A stretch of DNA of 57,143 bases from Clostridia bacterium (GTDB lineage Bacteria; Bacillota; Clostridia; UBA1381), in contig JAFSXU010000022.1 in NCBI GenBank assembly GCA_017443895.1, positions 1 to 57,143 on the forward strand, in the 5' to 3' direction. Both the position numbers and the translations under genes were made by a program. Positions 17,919 through 26,312 of the stretch are shown here, piece by piece. The notes under the pieces are model-generated. The model searched no databases. It was not told where the DNA came from and was given only the letters and a program-made list of their open reading frames with translations. How positions within the stretch are numbered: the first letter of the stretch is position 1; the number at the start of each line of letters is the position of its first letter.

Positions 17919-17947
17919 ATTATACTACATTAGCGCAAAAATTTCAA
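17919..17947 (-). promoter_or_regulatory. Sigma-A promoter of tRNA-Arg
   Basis: On the minus strand TTGAAA and TATAAT are spaced by 17 bp. The -10 ends 14 nt before the mature 5' end of the tRNA, as expected for a stable-RNA promoter. Confidence 0.85.
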
Positions 17948-17965
17948 CCCTTAATTTAAACAACG

Positions 17966-18005
17966 CAAAAAATCGGACAGCTTCATTAAAAGCTATCCGA
18001 TTTTG
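17966..18005 (-). terminator. Intrinsic terminator after lysA
   Basis: On the minus strand a 15-bp stem (AAAATCGGATAGCTT with AAGCTGTCCGATTTT, one G-T pair) has a TTAATG loop and ends in a T-run. It starts 9 nt after the lysA stop and ends just before the tRNA promoter. Confidence 0.88.
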
Positions 18006-18013
18006 CTCATTAT

Positions 18014-19312
18014 TCAGACATCGTATCTAATTAAATCCTCATAAGTTTCACGCCTGACAACTATTTTAGATTTACCATCCGAGACTGCAACAACTGCAGG
18101 TCGGGGTATTCTGTTATAATTGCTTGACATGGAATAGTTATACGCGCCCGTTGCCAAAACTGCAAGTGTATCGCCCACATTTATCTGTGGCAGCATTATA
18201 TCCTTTATCAACAAATCTCCCGATTCACAACACTTGCCTGCAACGGTTACTTTCTCTTGCGGCTTTGCCGATGCATTATTTGCAACAACTGCACTGTACT
18301 CTGACTGATACAAAATATATCTTGGATTATCTCCCATACCACCGTCTACGGAAACATATTTTCTTACATTCTTTATATCCTTAACCCCGCCGACGGTATA
18401 GAGAGTTATGCCTGCAGGCGCCACTATTGACCTACCCGGCTCCATTATAATCATCGGAATATCAAGACCACGCTCATTTGCGGTTTCCTTTACTACTTTT
18501 GATACTGTTTTGATATATTCATCATACGGAACAGGATCATCGTTTTCGGTATACATTATACCGTAACCACCGCCAAGGTTTAGCTTATCAAGTTTAAGTC
18601 CCAGTTTATCCTTCAAATCACCCATAAAGTTTAACATAATCTGCGCAGCTTTACAAAACGGCTCAATATCAAATATCTGTGAGCCGATATGGCAGTGCAG
18701 ACCGTCAACTCTTACATTTGACAGCTTCATTGCCTGCTTGATTATTTCAAAGGCTTCACCGTTTTCAAGAGCAACACCGAATTTTGAGTCAATTTGTCCT
18801 GTCTGAATAAAGCTGTGTGTATGAGCGTCAACACCGGGCTTTATTCTAAACATAATGTCTTGAACAATTCCGTGTTTTTTTGCAATTTCGTTAAGGTTTA
18901 AAAGCTCATAAATATTATCAACGATAATATGCCCTACACCGTTTGAAACCGCAAGCTCCAACTCATCCACGGTTTTATTATTGCCATGGAAGAACACCTT
19001 ATCCATAGGAAAATCTGCCTTTATTGCGGTATATAATTCTCCGCCCGATACAACATCACAGCCCAGTCCTTCCTCTTTTGCAATATTACATGTATATTTG
19101 GTACAAAAAGCCTTATTTGCATATAAAATCAAACCGTTGCCGTTATAGTATTTATCCATTGCGTCTTTGTATACACGCATATTTTTTCTTAATAAATCCT
19201 CGTCAAGAACATATAACGGTGTTCCGTATTCTTTTGCAAGCTCCACGGTGTCGTTTTTGCCAATTACAAGATGATTTTTTTCGTTGATTGATAAATCCTC
19301 TGAAACAAACAT
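18014..19312 (-). CDS. lysA: Diaminopimelate decarboxylase
   Basis: A 432-residue PLP enzyme of the alanine racemase-like fold III family. It decarboxylates meso-diaminopimelate to lysine, the last step of lysine synthesis. YANKAF carries the PLP Lys67. HCHIGSQ, the LNLGGGYG phosphate-binding glycines, EPGRSIVAPAG and KCCESGD are all present. Length is normal. AAGG precedes the ATG by a few bases. It stands alone between two terminators, so it may have a weak promoter of its own in the 89-nt gap upstream or depend on read-through from clpX. Confidence 0.96.
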   Translation of the reverse strand: MFVSEDLSINEKNHLVIGKNDTVELAKEYGTPLYVLDEDLLRKNMRVYKDAMDKYYNGNGLILYANKAFCTKYTCNIAKEEGLGCDVVSGGELYTAIKADFPMDKVFFHGNNKTVDELELAVSNGVGHIIVDNIYELLNLNEIAKKHGIVQDIMFRIKPGVDAHTHSFIQTGQIDSKFGVALENGEAFEIIKQAMKLSNVRVDGLHCHIGSQIFDIEPFCKAAQIMLNFMGDLKDKLGLKLDKLNLGGGYGIMYTENDDPVPYDEYIKTVSKVVKETANERGLDIPMIIMEPGRSIVAPAGITLYTVGGVKDIKNVRKYVSVDGGMGDNPRYILYQSEYSAVVANNASAKPQEKVTVAGKCCESGDLLIKDIMLPQINVGDTLAVLATGAYNYSMSSNYNRIPRPAVVAVSDGKSKIVVRRETYEDLIRYDV

Positions 19313-19343
19313 TTTTTACCCTTCCTTTGTTTATGTATTAAAC

Positions 19344-19376
19344 AAAAATACTATCGTTGCCGATAGTATTTTTTTT
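19344..19376. terminator. Bidirectional intrinsic terminator after clpX
   Basis: A perfect stem of AAATACTATCG with CGATAGTATTT has a four-base loop, and T-runs follow on both strands. It lies 26 nt after the clpX stop and separates it from lysA. Confidence 0.85.
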
Positions 19377-19401
19377 AATCAGTTATACTTCCGGCCCATA
19401 T

Positions 19402-20685
19402 TTAACCATTGGAAGCAATACCCAATGTATTATCATCAGAGCTTTGCTTAACAGCCTTTATTTCCTGCTCTTTATAGATAATATCGGGTTTTGCACCGTC
19501 TGTTATACACGCCTTTGTGATAACAACCTTTTTTATATTTTCGTCTGACGGAGTTTCATACATTACATCCGATAATGTTTCCTCCACAATTGCTCTTAAA
19601 CCTCTTGCGCCTGTGTTTCGCTTTATCGCCTTATCCGCTATTGCCGAAATCGCATCGTCCATAAACTCAAGCTCAACATCGTCAAATCCAAACATTGCCT
19701 TATACTGCTTTATCAAAGCATTCTTAGGCTCTGTAAGTATTGTTATAAGCGCCTCTCTATCCAATAAATCAAGCTTTGCATATACCGGCAATCTTCCGAC
19801 AAATTCTGGTATTAAACCGAATTTGATTAAATCCTGCGGTATTAGACTATCTAAAAGCTCGTTTGTGTCCATATCACGCTTTGATGATATTTCAGCACCA
19901 AATCCCAGAGATTTTTTACCGACACGGTTTGCAATAATCTTCTCAATACCTGCAAATGCTCCGCCACAGATGAACAAGATATTTGTTGTATCTATGTGGA
20001 TAAACTCCTGCTGCGGGTGCTTTCTGCCACCCTGTGGCGGAACGGACGCCTCCGTTCCCTCAAGTACCTTTAAAAGCGCTTGCTGTACACCCTCGCCCGA
20101 TACATCTCGGGTAATTGACGGATTTTCCGACTTTCTTGCAATCTTATCAATCTCATCAATATAGATAATTCCACGCTCAGCCGCCTCAATATCATAATCA
20201 GCCGCCTGAATAAGCTTTAAAAGAATATTTTCAACATCTTCGCCCACATAACCTGCCTCTGTTAATGATGTGGCGTCTGCAATAGCAAACGGAACATTTA
20301 AAATCCGCGCAAGGTTCTGAACAATAAATGTCTTTCCCGAACCTGTAGGTCCTACCATTAAAATATTGCTCTTTTGAAGCTCCACATCGTCTGCTACGCT
20401 ATCATGCTCAATTCTTTTATAATGGTTATAAACAGCTACAGAAAGTATCCGCTTTGCTTTTTCCTGACCGATTACATACTGATCGAGAAATTCTTTTATC
20501 TCACGGGGTTTCGGTAACTCTCTGTCTTTTGAAAACTCTTCTCTTTTCATTTCATCTGCCAGGATGTTATTACATATCTCAACACAGTTATTGCAGATAT
20601 AAACCCTTGGTCCCGATAAGAGCTTTAAAACCTCATTCTCCGACTTTCCGCAAAACGAACACCTGAGTAATGATTTTTCGTCCAT
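19402..20685 (-). CDS. clpX: ATP-dependent Clp protease ATP-binding subunit ClpX
   Basis: An AAA+ unfoldase that feeds substrates to ClpP. The N-terminal zinc-binding domain has Cys9, Cys12, Cys31 and Cys34. The Walker A motif is GPTGSGKT, Walker B is IIYIDEIDK, and the sensor and IGF-type ClpP-docking region follow (KKSLGFGAE is in this part of the chain). From the chosen start it has 427 residues, as expected. The frame is open five codons further up, but the ATG at 20685 has GGGAG just upstream and gives the standard [14 protein letters not shown] start. It follows clpP by 43 nt. Confidence 0.96.
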   Translation of the reverse strand: MDEKSLLRCSFCGKSENEVLKLLSGPRVYICNNCVEICNNILADEMKREEFSKDRELPKPREIKEFLDQYVIGQEKAKRILSVAVYNHYKRIEHDSVADDVELQKSNILMVGPTGSGKTFIVQNLARILNVPFAIADATSLTEAGYVGEDVENILLKLIQAADYDIEAAERGIIYIDEIDKIARKSENPSITRDVSGEGVQQALLKVLEGTEASVPPQGGRKHPQQEFIHIDTTNILFICGGAFAGIEKIIANRVGKKSLGFGAEISSKRDMDTNELLDSLIPQDLIKFGLIPEFVGRLPVYAKLDLLDREALITILTEPKNALIKQYKAMFGFDDVELEFMDDAISAIADKAIKRNTGARGLRAIVEETLSDVMYETPSDENIKKVVITKACITDGAKPDIIYKEQEIKAVKQSSDDNTLGIASNG

Positions 20686-20728
20686 TATTACTCCCTTCAA
20701 TACTGCACAAAAATTTCATACAGCTAAA

Positions 20729-21322
20729 TTATTTTCTTGAAACAATGACCTCATCAATAAGACCGTATTCCTTAGCCTCCTCGGCAGTCATAAAGTTATC
20801 ACGCTCTGTATCCTCACAAAGCTGTTCATAAGTTTTACCTGTACGCTCGGCTAAAATCTCATTCATTTTTTTCTTTGTTTCAACCAAATGGTCTGTATAA
20901 ATCTTTATATCAGTTGTCTGACCGCTAAGTCCGCCACCCGATATTAAGGGCTGATGAATCATAACCTCGGAATTTGGCAATGCCATACGCTTTCCTTTTG
21001 TACCTGCCGCAAGCAAGAATGCACCCATACTTGCCGCCATACCTATACAAATGGTTGATACATCGCACTTTATATACTGCATTGTATCATATATAGCCAT
21101 ACCTGCTGTTATTGAGCCTCCGGGGCTGTCAATATAAAACTGGATATCCTTATCGGGGTCCTTTGCCTCAAGGTAAAGCATCTGCGCAACAACAAGGCTT
21201 GCCGTTGTATCGTTTACCTGATCGGATAAGAAAATAATTCTATCCTCTAATAATCTTGAATAAATATCGTATGAGCGCTCACCTCTGTTGGTTTGCTCTA
21301 CGACCATAGGTACTAATGCCAC
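20729..21322 (-). CDS. clpP: ATP-dependent Clp protease proteolytic subunit
   Basis: A 197-residue serine protease of the cytoplasmic Clp complex. The catalytic triad is visible as Ser98 in GMAASMGA, His123 in MIHQP and Asp171 in [24 protein letters not shown] is the oxyanion/handle region. Family-normal length and N-terminus. It lies between tig and clpX, in the common Firmicute order tig-clpP-clpX, so folding and degradation are co-expressed. Confidence 0.97.
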   Translation of the reverse strand: MALVPMVVEQTNRGERSYDIYSRLLEDRIIFLSDQVNDTTASLVVAQMLYLEAKDPDKDIQFYIDSPGGSITAGMAIYDTMQYIKCDVSTICIGMAASMGAFLLAAGTKGKRMALPNSEVMIHQPLISGGGLSGQTTDIKIYTDHLVETKKKMNEILAERTGKTYEQLCEDTERDNFMTAEEAKEYGLIDEVIVSRK

Positions 21323-21347
21323 TAAAAATCAGTCCCTTCTTAAAAAT

Positions 21348-22634
21348 TTATTTTATAACTGCATTATCAACAATCATTGCAACAGTCTTTGCTAAAGTTG
21401 CATCCTTCTTGATGTTTTCAAGCTCACTATCGCCTAAAAGCTCCTTGATTTTGTCAACTTCCATATTGTACTGCTTTGCCATCTCGGCGATCTGAGCCTC
21501 TACCTCTTCCTCGGTAGCCTCAATGCCCTCTTTCTTTGCAATAGCCTCAACTGCAAGAGAAGTTAAAATCTGCTTATTGGCTCTGTCCTTAAACTGCTCA
21601 CGCATTTGCTCCATTGTCTGACCTGTGTACTGCAAATAAGTATCCAAGTTCATACCCTGGTACTGCAAGCGCTGTGCCATATCGTTTACAAAGTTATCAA
21701 TATTTGCCTCTACCATTGCATCGGGAACATCAACCTTTATTCCCTCTACAACCTTTTCAAGGATTGCGTTCTCTGTTTCTGTCTTTGCCTTTTCGGTAGC
21801 CTTTTCCTCAAGCTTCTTTCTTACATCGGCTCTGAACTCGTCCATTGTGTCAAATTCACTTACCTCTGATGCAAAATCATCATCAAGCTCAGGCAACTCA
21901 CGAACTTTTATCTCGTGTACAACGCACTTAAATACTGCGTCCTTGCCTGCAAGGTTTTCTGCATGATACTCTGTCGGGAAGGTTACCTTAACATCAACAT
22001 TTTCGTCAATCTTAACGCCGACAAGCTGTTCCTCAAAGCCCGGGATAAATGTGTTTGAGCCAATCTCAAGCTCATAGCCCTCGCCCTTACCGCCTTCAAA
22101 CGGCACATCATCAACATATCCGTCAAAGTCAAGAACAACTATATCTCCGTTTTCAACTGCTCTGTCATCAACGCTTATAAGTCTTGCGTTCTTCTGCTGG
22201 CTTGCTTTAATATCAGCCTCTACATCTTCGTCTGTTACAGTATCGTCAATTTTTGAAACTTCTATACCCTTATACTCGCCAAGCTCTACCTCAGGCTTTG
22301 TTGTAACAAGAGCTGTAAATACTACAGGCTCGCCCTTTTTGATTTCCTCAACATCAATTTCAGGCTTTGCAACTACATCAAGACCCGATTCCTTAACTGC
22401 GCTCTCATAAGCCTCAGGTAAAACATCGTTAATAGCCTCGTCATAGAAAACTGCCTCTGTATAATACTTTTCAACAACAGCCTTTGGAGCCTTACCCTTT
22501 CTAAAGCCCGGGATGTTGAAATTCTTAGCATTCTTTTTAAATACCTTATTGATTGCTTTTTCAAAATCCTCTCTGCTTACCTCAAAGGTAATCTTTGAAA
22601 GATTTTTTTCAATTGCTTCTGTCTTCACTGCCAT
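21348..22634 (-). CDS. tig: Trigger factor (ribosome-associated chaperone/PPIase)
   Basis: A 428-residue protein with all three trigger-factor domains. The N-terminal ribosome-binding domain contains GFRKGKAPKAVVEKYY (signature loop at about residues 43-58). The FKBP-like domain is around 150-245 (GDIVVLDFDGYVDDVPFEGG). The helical C-terminal chaperone domain ends in LAKTVAMIVDNAVIK. AGGAGG lies 8-10 nt before the ATG. It is the first gene of the tig-clpP-clpX operon and has a consensus promoter about 75 nt upstream. Confidence 0.96.
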   Translation of the reverse strand: MAVKTEAIEKNLSKITFEVSREDFEKAINKVFKKNAKNFNIPGFRKGKAPKAVVEKYYTEAVFYDEAINDVLPEAYESAVKESGLDVVAKPEIDVEEIKKGEPVVFTALVTTKPEVELGEYKGIEVSKIDDTVTDEDVEADIKASQQKNARLISVDDRAVENGDIVVLDFDGYVDDVPFEGGKGEGYELEIGSNTFIPGFEEQLVGVKIDENVDVKVTFPTEYHAENLAGKDAVFKCVVHEIKVRELPELDDDFASEVSEFDTMDEFRADVRKKLEEKATEKAKTETENAILEKVVEGIKVDVPDAMVEANIDNFVNDMAQRLQYQGMNLDTYLQYTGQTMEQMREQFKDRANKQILTSLAVEAIAKKEGIEATEEEVEAQIAEMAKQYNMEVDKIKELLGDSELENIKKDATLAKTVAMIVDNAVIK

Positions 22635-22707
22635 AGTGATTTATCCTCCTTATATCCCCGTTTTGTTTTTATAAAGCTATATCGGGGCATTTTTTAACAT
22701 CTGCTTG

Positions 22708-22736
22708 ATTATATCATTAAATACAGCTTTTTTCAA
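22708..22736 (-). promoter_or_regulatory. Sigma-A promoter of tig-clpP-clpX
   Basis: On the minus strand TTGAAA and TATAAT are separated by 17 bp with a TGA extended -10. The leader down to tig contains a weak CCCCG/CGGGG stem close to the ribosome-binding site. I see no CIRCE or CtsR-type direct repeat. Confidence 0.82.
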
Positions 22737-22810
22737 TCTTTTTTTGAAATATTTACACTTTTTTCATATTTTAACCATTGCCATAGTGTTTTATTATAAT
22801 ATTTATACAA

Positions 22811-22840
22811 GAAAAGACAGCTTACTGCTGTCTTTTCGGG
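22811..22840 (-). terminator. Intrinsic terminator after the acyl-CoA synthetase gene
   Basis: On the minus strand AAAAGACAGC pairs with GCTGTCTTTT around an AGTAA loop, followed by CTTGT. It starts a few bases after the stop of the gene at 22844 and lies in front of the tig promoter. Confidence 0.8.
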
Positions 22841-22843
22841 ATT

Positions 22844-24481
22844 TTAAACTATTTCGTTTTGTTTTGCAACAACGCTCTCACCGCAGTATATTTTCCTTAA
22901 CAGCGGTTTTTCAATCTTGCCTGTAGGATTTCTCGGAACATCAGCAAAGATAATCTTTCGCGGGCGTTTATAACGGGGCAGGTCTTTACAAAATTCCATA
23001 ATTTCTTCCTCTGTTGCGCTCTCGCCCTCTTTTAGCTGAATTATTGCCGCCGCAATCTCGCCAAGTCTTTGGTCAGGTAAGCCTATTACCGCAACATCGC
23101 TTATTTTTGAATTTGCCCTTAAATAATCCTCGATCTGAACGGGATATAAATTCTCACCGCCTGAAATGATTACATCCTTTGCACGGTCAACAAGGTAGAT
23201 AAATCCGTCACTATCCTCCTGCGCCATATCACCTGTAAGAAGCCAGCCGTCTTTTAATACCTCGTCGGTACCTTTTTTATCGTTATAGTAGCAGGTCATT
23301 ACACCGTCGCCCTTTACTGCAAGCTCGCCAACCTCGCCTTGCTTTACGGTATTCCCATCTGTATCTACTATTTTTACCTCCCAACCATAGCCTGCTTTAC
23401 CTATGGCGCCTACCTTGTGTATATTTTCAACGCCAAGGTGTACACAGCCCGGGCCTATGGATTCGGATAAACCATAGTTTGTATCATACTGATGATTGGG
23501 GAATTTTGCTTTCCAACGCTTTATAAGACTCGGCGGAACAGGCTGAGCGCCGATGTGCATAAGCCTCCACTGGTCCGTTTTATAGTTCTCAAGATTTATC
23601 TCGCCACGGTCAATAGCGTCTAAAATATCCTGTGCCCACGGAACAAGAAGCCATACAATAGTACACTCCTCCTCCGATACCGCTCTTAAAATCCATTCGG
23701 GCTTGATACCCTTTAACAATACCGCCTTACTTCCAGATATTAACGAGCCAAACCAGTGCATCTTTGCCCCTGTATGATATAGGGGTGGTATGCACAAAAA
23801 TACATCATCTCTTGTCTGCCCGTGATGAGCCTGCTCAACCTTTGCACTGTGCATAAGGCTTTTATGTTTGTGCAAAATTGCTTTCGGGAAACCTGTTGTA
23901 CCGGACGAGAAATATATCGCTCCAAAGTCCTCGTCTGAAATCTCAACATCGGGTGCAATGCTTCGCATAAACTTAACATAGTAGTCATAGCTATCGGCAA
24001 ATGTAGGGCAATTAGCACCAACATAGAACATTTCCTTTACCTTTGGCATATTATCGCAAATTTCCTCGACTCTGCCGATAAATTCAGGCCCGAATACAAG
24101 CATATCGGAGTCGGATAACTCAACACAGTATTTAATTTCATCAGCCGTATAGCGATAGTTAAGCGGTACGGCAATAGCGCCTGCCTTTAAGATACCGAAA
24201 TATATCGGCAACCATTCAAGGCAGTTCATCAAAAGAATTGATACCTTATCACCTTTTTTTATTCCACGGCTGAGCAGTAAATTTGCAAAGCGGTTTGCTT
24301 TTTTATCAAATTCAGACCATGTTATTTCCTGTCTGCCCGGCTCCATCGGATTTGCCTCAATAAGCGAGTATTCCTTCCATGTAACTCGGGCATGCTCCAT
24401 AACCTGCGGGTTAATCTCAACAAGAGCAATCTCATCACCGTATAATTGTGCGTTCTTTTCAAGTAGTTTGGTAATAGGCAT
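22844..24481 (-). CDS. Acyl-CoA synthetase (class I adenylate-forming enzyme)
   Basis: A 545-residue ANL-superfamily ligase. IYFSSGTTGFPKA is the P-loop-like A3 motif, DTNYGLSESIG the A5 motif, GWLLTGD the A7 motif, DRAKDVIISGGENLYP the A8 hinge and PTGKIEKPLLRK contains the catalytic A10 lysine. It would activate a carboxylic acid as acyl-AMP and transfer it to CoA. The overall form resembles medium-chain or aryl acyl-CoA ligases (FadD/AcsM type); the substrate is unknown. It lies 22 nt downstream of a sodium:solute symporter gene, so import and activation of the same organic acid is a fair inference. Confidence 0.88.
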   Translation of the reverse strand: MPITKLLEKNAQLYGDEIALVEINPQVMEHARVTWKEYSLIEANPMEPGRQEITWSEFDKKANRFANLLLSRGIKKGDKVSILLMNCLEWLPIYFGILKAGAIAVPLNYRYTADEIKYCVELSDSDMLVFGPEFIGRVEEICDNMPKVKEMFYVGANCPTFADSYDYYVKFMRSIAPDVEISDEDFGAIYFSSGTTGFPKAILHKHKSLMHSAKVEQAHHGQTRDDVFLCIPPLYHTGAKMHWFGSLISGSKAVLLKGIKPEWILRAVSEEECTIVWLLVPWAQDILDAIDRGEINLENYKTDQWRLMHIGAQPVPPSLIKRWKAKFPNHQYDTNYGLSESIGPGCVHLGVENIHKVGAIGKAGYGWEVKIVDTDGNTVKQGEVGELAVKGDGVMTCYYNDKKGTDEVLKDGWLLTGDMAQEDSDGFIYLVDRAKDVIISGGENLYPVQIEDYLRANSKISDVAVIGLPDQRLGEIAAAIIQLKEGESATEEEIMEFCKDLPRYKRPRKIIFADVPRNPTGKIEKPLLRKIYCGESVVAKQNEIV

Positions 24482-24503
24482 TTTCTTTTTCTCCTAACAA
24501 TGT

Positions 24504-26057
24504 TTATTCATCTTCCTTAACAAGGAACACCCCGTCAAGGAATTTGTTGTCAAATTTTTTCGTAAAAGCTGATACAACAGGCGTTACAAGCATGGATATT
24601 GCCATTGCCAAAACGCCCATCTCAGGTGCAAGCTTTGCGGCTGCCGAAACAGAGCCTAATGTCACAGTAAACACAACCGTTCCTATTGCAACCGTTAAAA
24701 ATCCGCACAGCATTCCTGCCCATGCGCCTGCTTTTGTAATCTTCTTTGAATGTACGCCCCACAGGTATGGACCTATGAACGCACCCGATACTATGCCCCA
24801 GCTAAACGACATAATATTTACAATAATCGTTATCTTCATCGTTGCAAACACATACGACAGTGCAACAAATATAAGACAAAGTACCCTTGTTATGATAACC
24901 TGGTTTTCGTCCTTTGTATTTTTCTTTATCTCCGGGATAAGGTCAACGCTTATTGCCGATGATGATGTAAGAACGATTGATGATAGGGTTGACATTGACG
25001 CTGATAACAACAAAATAAGCAATACTGCCAGTATAATAGTTGTGAACATATTAGAGTCACCAAACGCCGTAAGCAAAGTTGTAGGTATTACATTGTCAAC
25101 ACCGCCCTCGGGCAAGGTGTTATTGAGCACAAGTCTTGACAATGAGCCCACAAAGTATGCACCACAGCCGATAATCATTGCAAACACGGTTGAAATAATG
25201 GTTGCCTGCTTGATTGATCTTACATCTTTTATTGCATAGTATTTTTGCACCATTTGAGGCAGTCCCCATGTGCCAAACGATGTAAGCATAATATTGGTAC
25301 ATAAGAATTTAAAGCTTGTTCCTCCGTACCAGCTTGTAATCTGCGCACCTGTTATACCGTCACCGTTGTCGGGGATTGCCTTTAAGTTTGAAAGCATATT
25401 TGAAAATCCGCCCACAGCATCGGTTTTAACCATTGCAATAACCATTGCAAATACGCCGACAATCATAACCAAGCCCTGCACAAAATCGGTATATGCCGTA
25501 GCTACATATCCGCCAAGTACAAGATAAATTCCCGTTAATACCGCAATTACAAGCATCCATGTGTTTACTGAAACATTTGGGAATATTGCAAGGAACATAT
25601 TTCCAAGACCTTTATAAACAGCGGCACTGTACGGAACCAGGAACACAAAAATTATAACAGCGGCAAATATTTTCATTGCCCTTGAATTATATCTTGACGC
25701 AAAAAATTCCGGCATGGTTCTTGTGTTTAGGGTATGCGTCATAGTTCTTGTACGCTTTGCAAGCAATATCCATGCCAAAAGACAGCCTATAATTGCATTG
25801 CCTATACCTATCCAGATACTGCCAAGCCCGATATTCCAACCGAACTGACCTGCATATCCTACAAAAATAACAGCCGAAAAATACGATGTTCCGTAAGCAA
25901 AAGCACTTACCCACGGTCCGATATTCCTGTTGCCCAATAAAAATCCGTCAACAGTCTTTGTTTTTAAACTTGAAAATACTCCTATGCACACCATAATAAG
26001 TGCAAAGAGTGACAGTGCGATAATCGTCACTGTTTGTGTTTGAGCTAAATTAGTCAT
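24504..26057 (-). CDS. Sodium:solute symporter family transporter
   Basis: A 517-residue inner-membrane protein with about 13 hydrophobic segments. The start (LSLFALIMVCIGVFSSLKTKTVDGFLLGNRNIGP) and AYGTSYFSAVIFVGYAGQFGWNIG are typical of the SSS family (PutP, PanF, acetate and related carriers). LTGIYLVLGGYVATAYTDFVQG is the conserved segment around transmembrane helix 5. LSASMSTLSSIVLTSSSAISVDL contains the serine-rich sodium-site segment. It is co-transcribed with the acyl-CoA synthetase, which suggests a carboxylate substrate. Confidence 0.9.
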   Translation of the reverse strand: MTNLAQTQTVTIIALSLFALIMVCIGVFSSLKTKTVDGFLLGNRNIGPWVSAFAYGTSYFSAVIFVGYAGQFGWNIGLGSIWIGIGNAIIGCLLAWILLAKRTRTMTHTLNTRTMPEFFASRYNSRAMKIFAAVIIFVFLVPYSAAVYKGLGNMFLAIFPNVSVNTWMLVIAVLTGIYLVLGGYVATAYTDFVQGLVMIVGVFAMVIAMVKTDAVGGFSNMLSNLKAIPDNGDGITGAQITSWYGGTSFKFLCTNIMLTSFGTWGLPQMVQKYYAIKDVRSIKQATIISTVFAMIIGCGAYFVGSLSRLVLNNTLPEGGVDNVIPTTLLTAFGDSNMFTTIILAVLLILLLSASMSTLSSIVLTSSSAISVDLIPEIKKNTKDENQVIITRVLCLIFVALSYVFATMKITIIVNIMSFSWGIVSGAFIGPYLWGVHSKKITKAGAWAGMLCGFLTVAIGTVVFTVTLGSVSAAAKLAPEMGVLAMAISMLVTPVVSAFTKKFDNKFLDGVFLVKEDE

Positions 26058-26094
26058 AACTCATACCATCCTTCCATATTACTATTTTTTGCAC

Positions 26095-26146
26095 TTGTAC
26101 CAAATTGATACAACTACCATATTACTTTTTTGCAGTTACCCTGCAA
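26095..26146. promoter_or_regulatory. Two adjacent inverted repeats upstream of the symporter gene
   Basis: TTGTACC-AAATT-GATACAA (26095-26113, one mismatch) and TTGCAG-TTACC-CTGCAA (26130-26146, perfect) lie 38-90 nt upstream of the symporter start. They may be binding sites for a regulator or parts of a structured leader. The AT-rich gap up to 26270 shows no clear consensus promoter. Confidence 0.35.
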
Positions 26147-26271
26147 TGCTACATAAAGTATTTTAACATATTCTTTTCAAAAAATAAAGTATATTTATCT
26201 TTTTTGTTTACTTTATACAATCCCACATCAAAACTTTTGGTTATTGTGTAAGCCGCAAAAATACCGAAAGC

Positions 26272-26310
26272 AAAAAAATCAACATTGCCATACTGCAATG
26301 TTGATTTTTT
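26272..26310 (-). terminator. Intrinsic terminator after the leuA-araC fusion
   Basis: On the minus strand AATCAACATTGC pairs with GCAATGTTGATT around AGTATG and is followed by a seven-T run. It begins 2-3 nt after the stop codon. Confidence 0.9.
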
Positions 26311-26312
26311 GG

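Noticed and set aside
19517-20164. 215-codon ORF antisense to clpX
   Set aside because: The minus-strand frame encodes an unmistakable ClpX with all motifs; the antisense frame is Ser/Ile-rich and has no start signals.
24544-25239. 231-codon ORF antisense to the symporter
   Set aside because: It is a shadow of membrane-protein codons; it has no family motifs and no ribosome-binding site.
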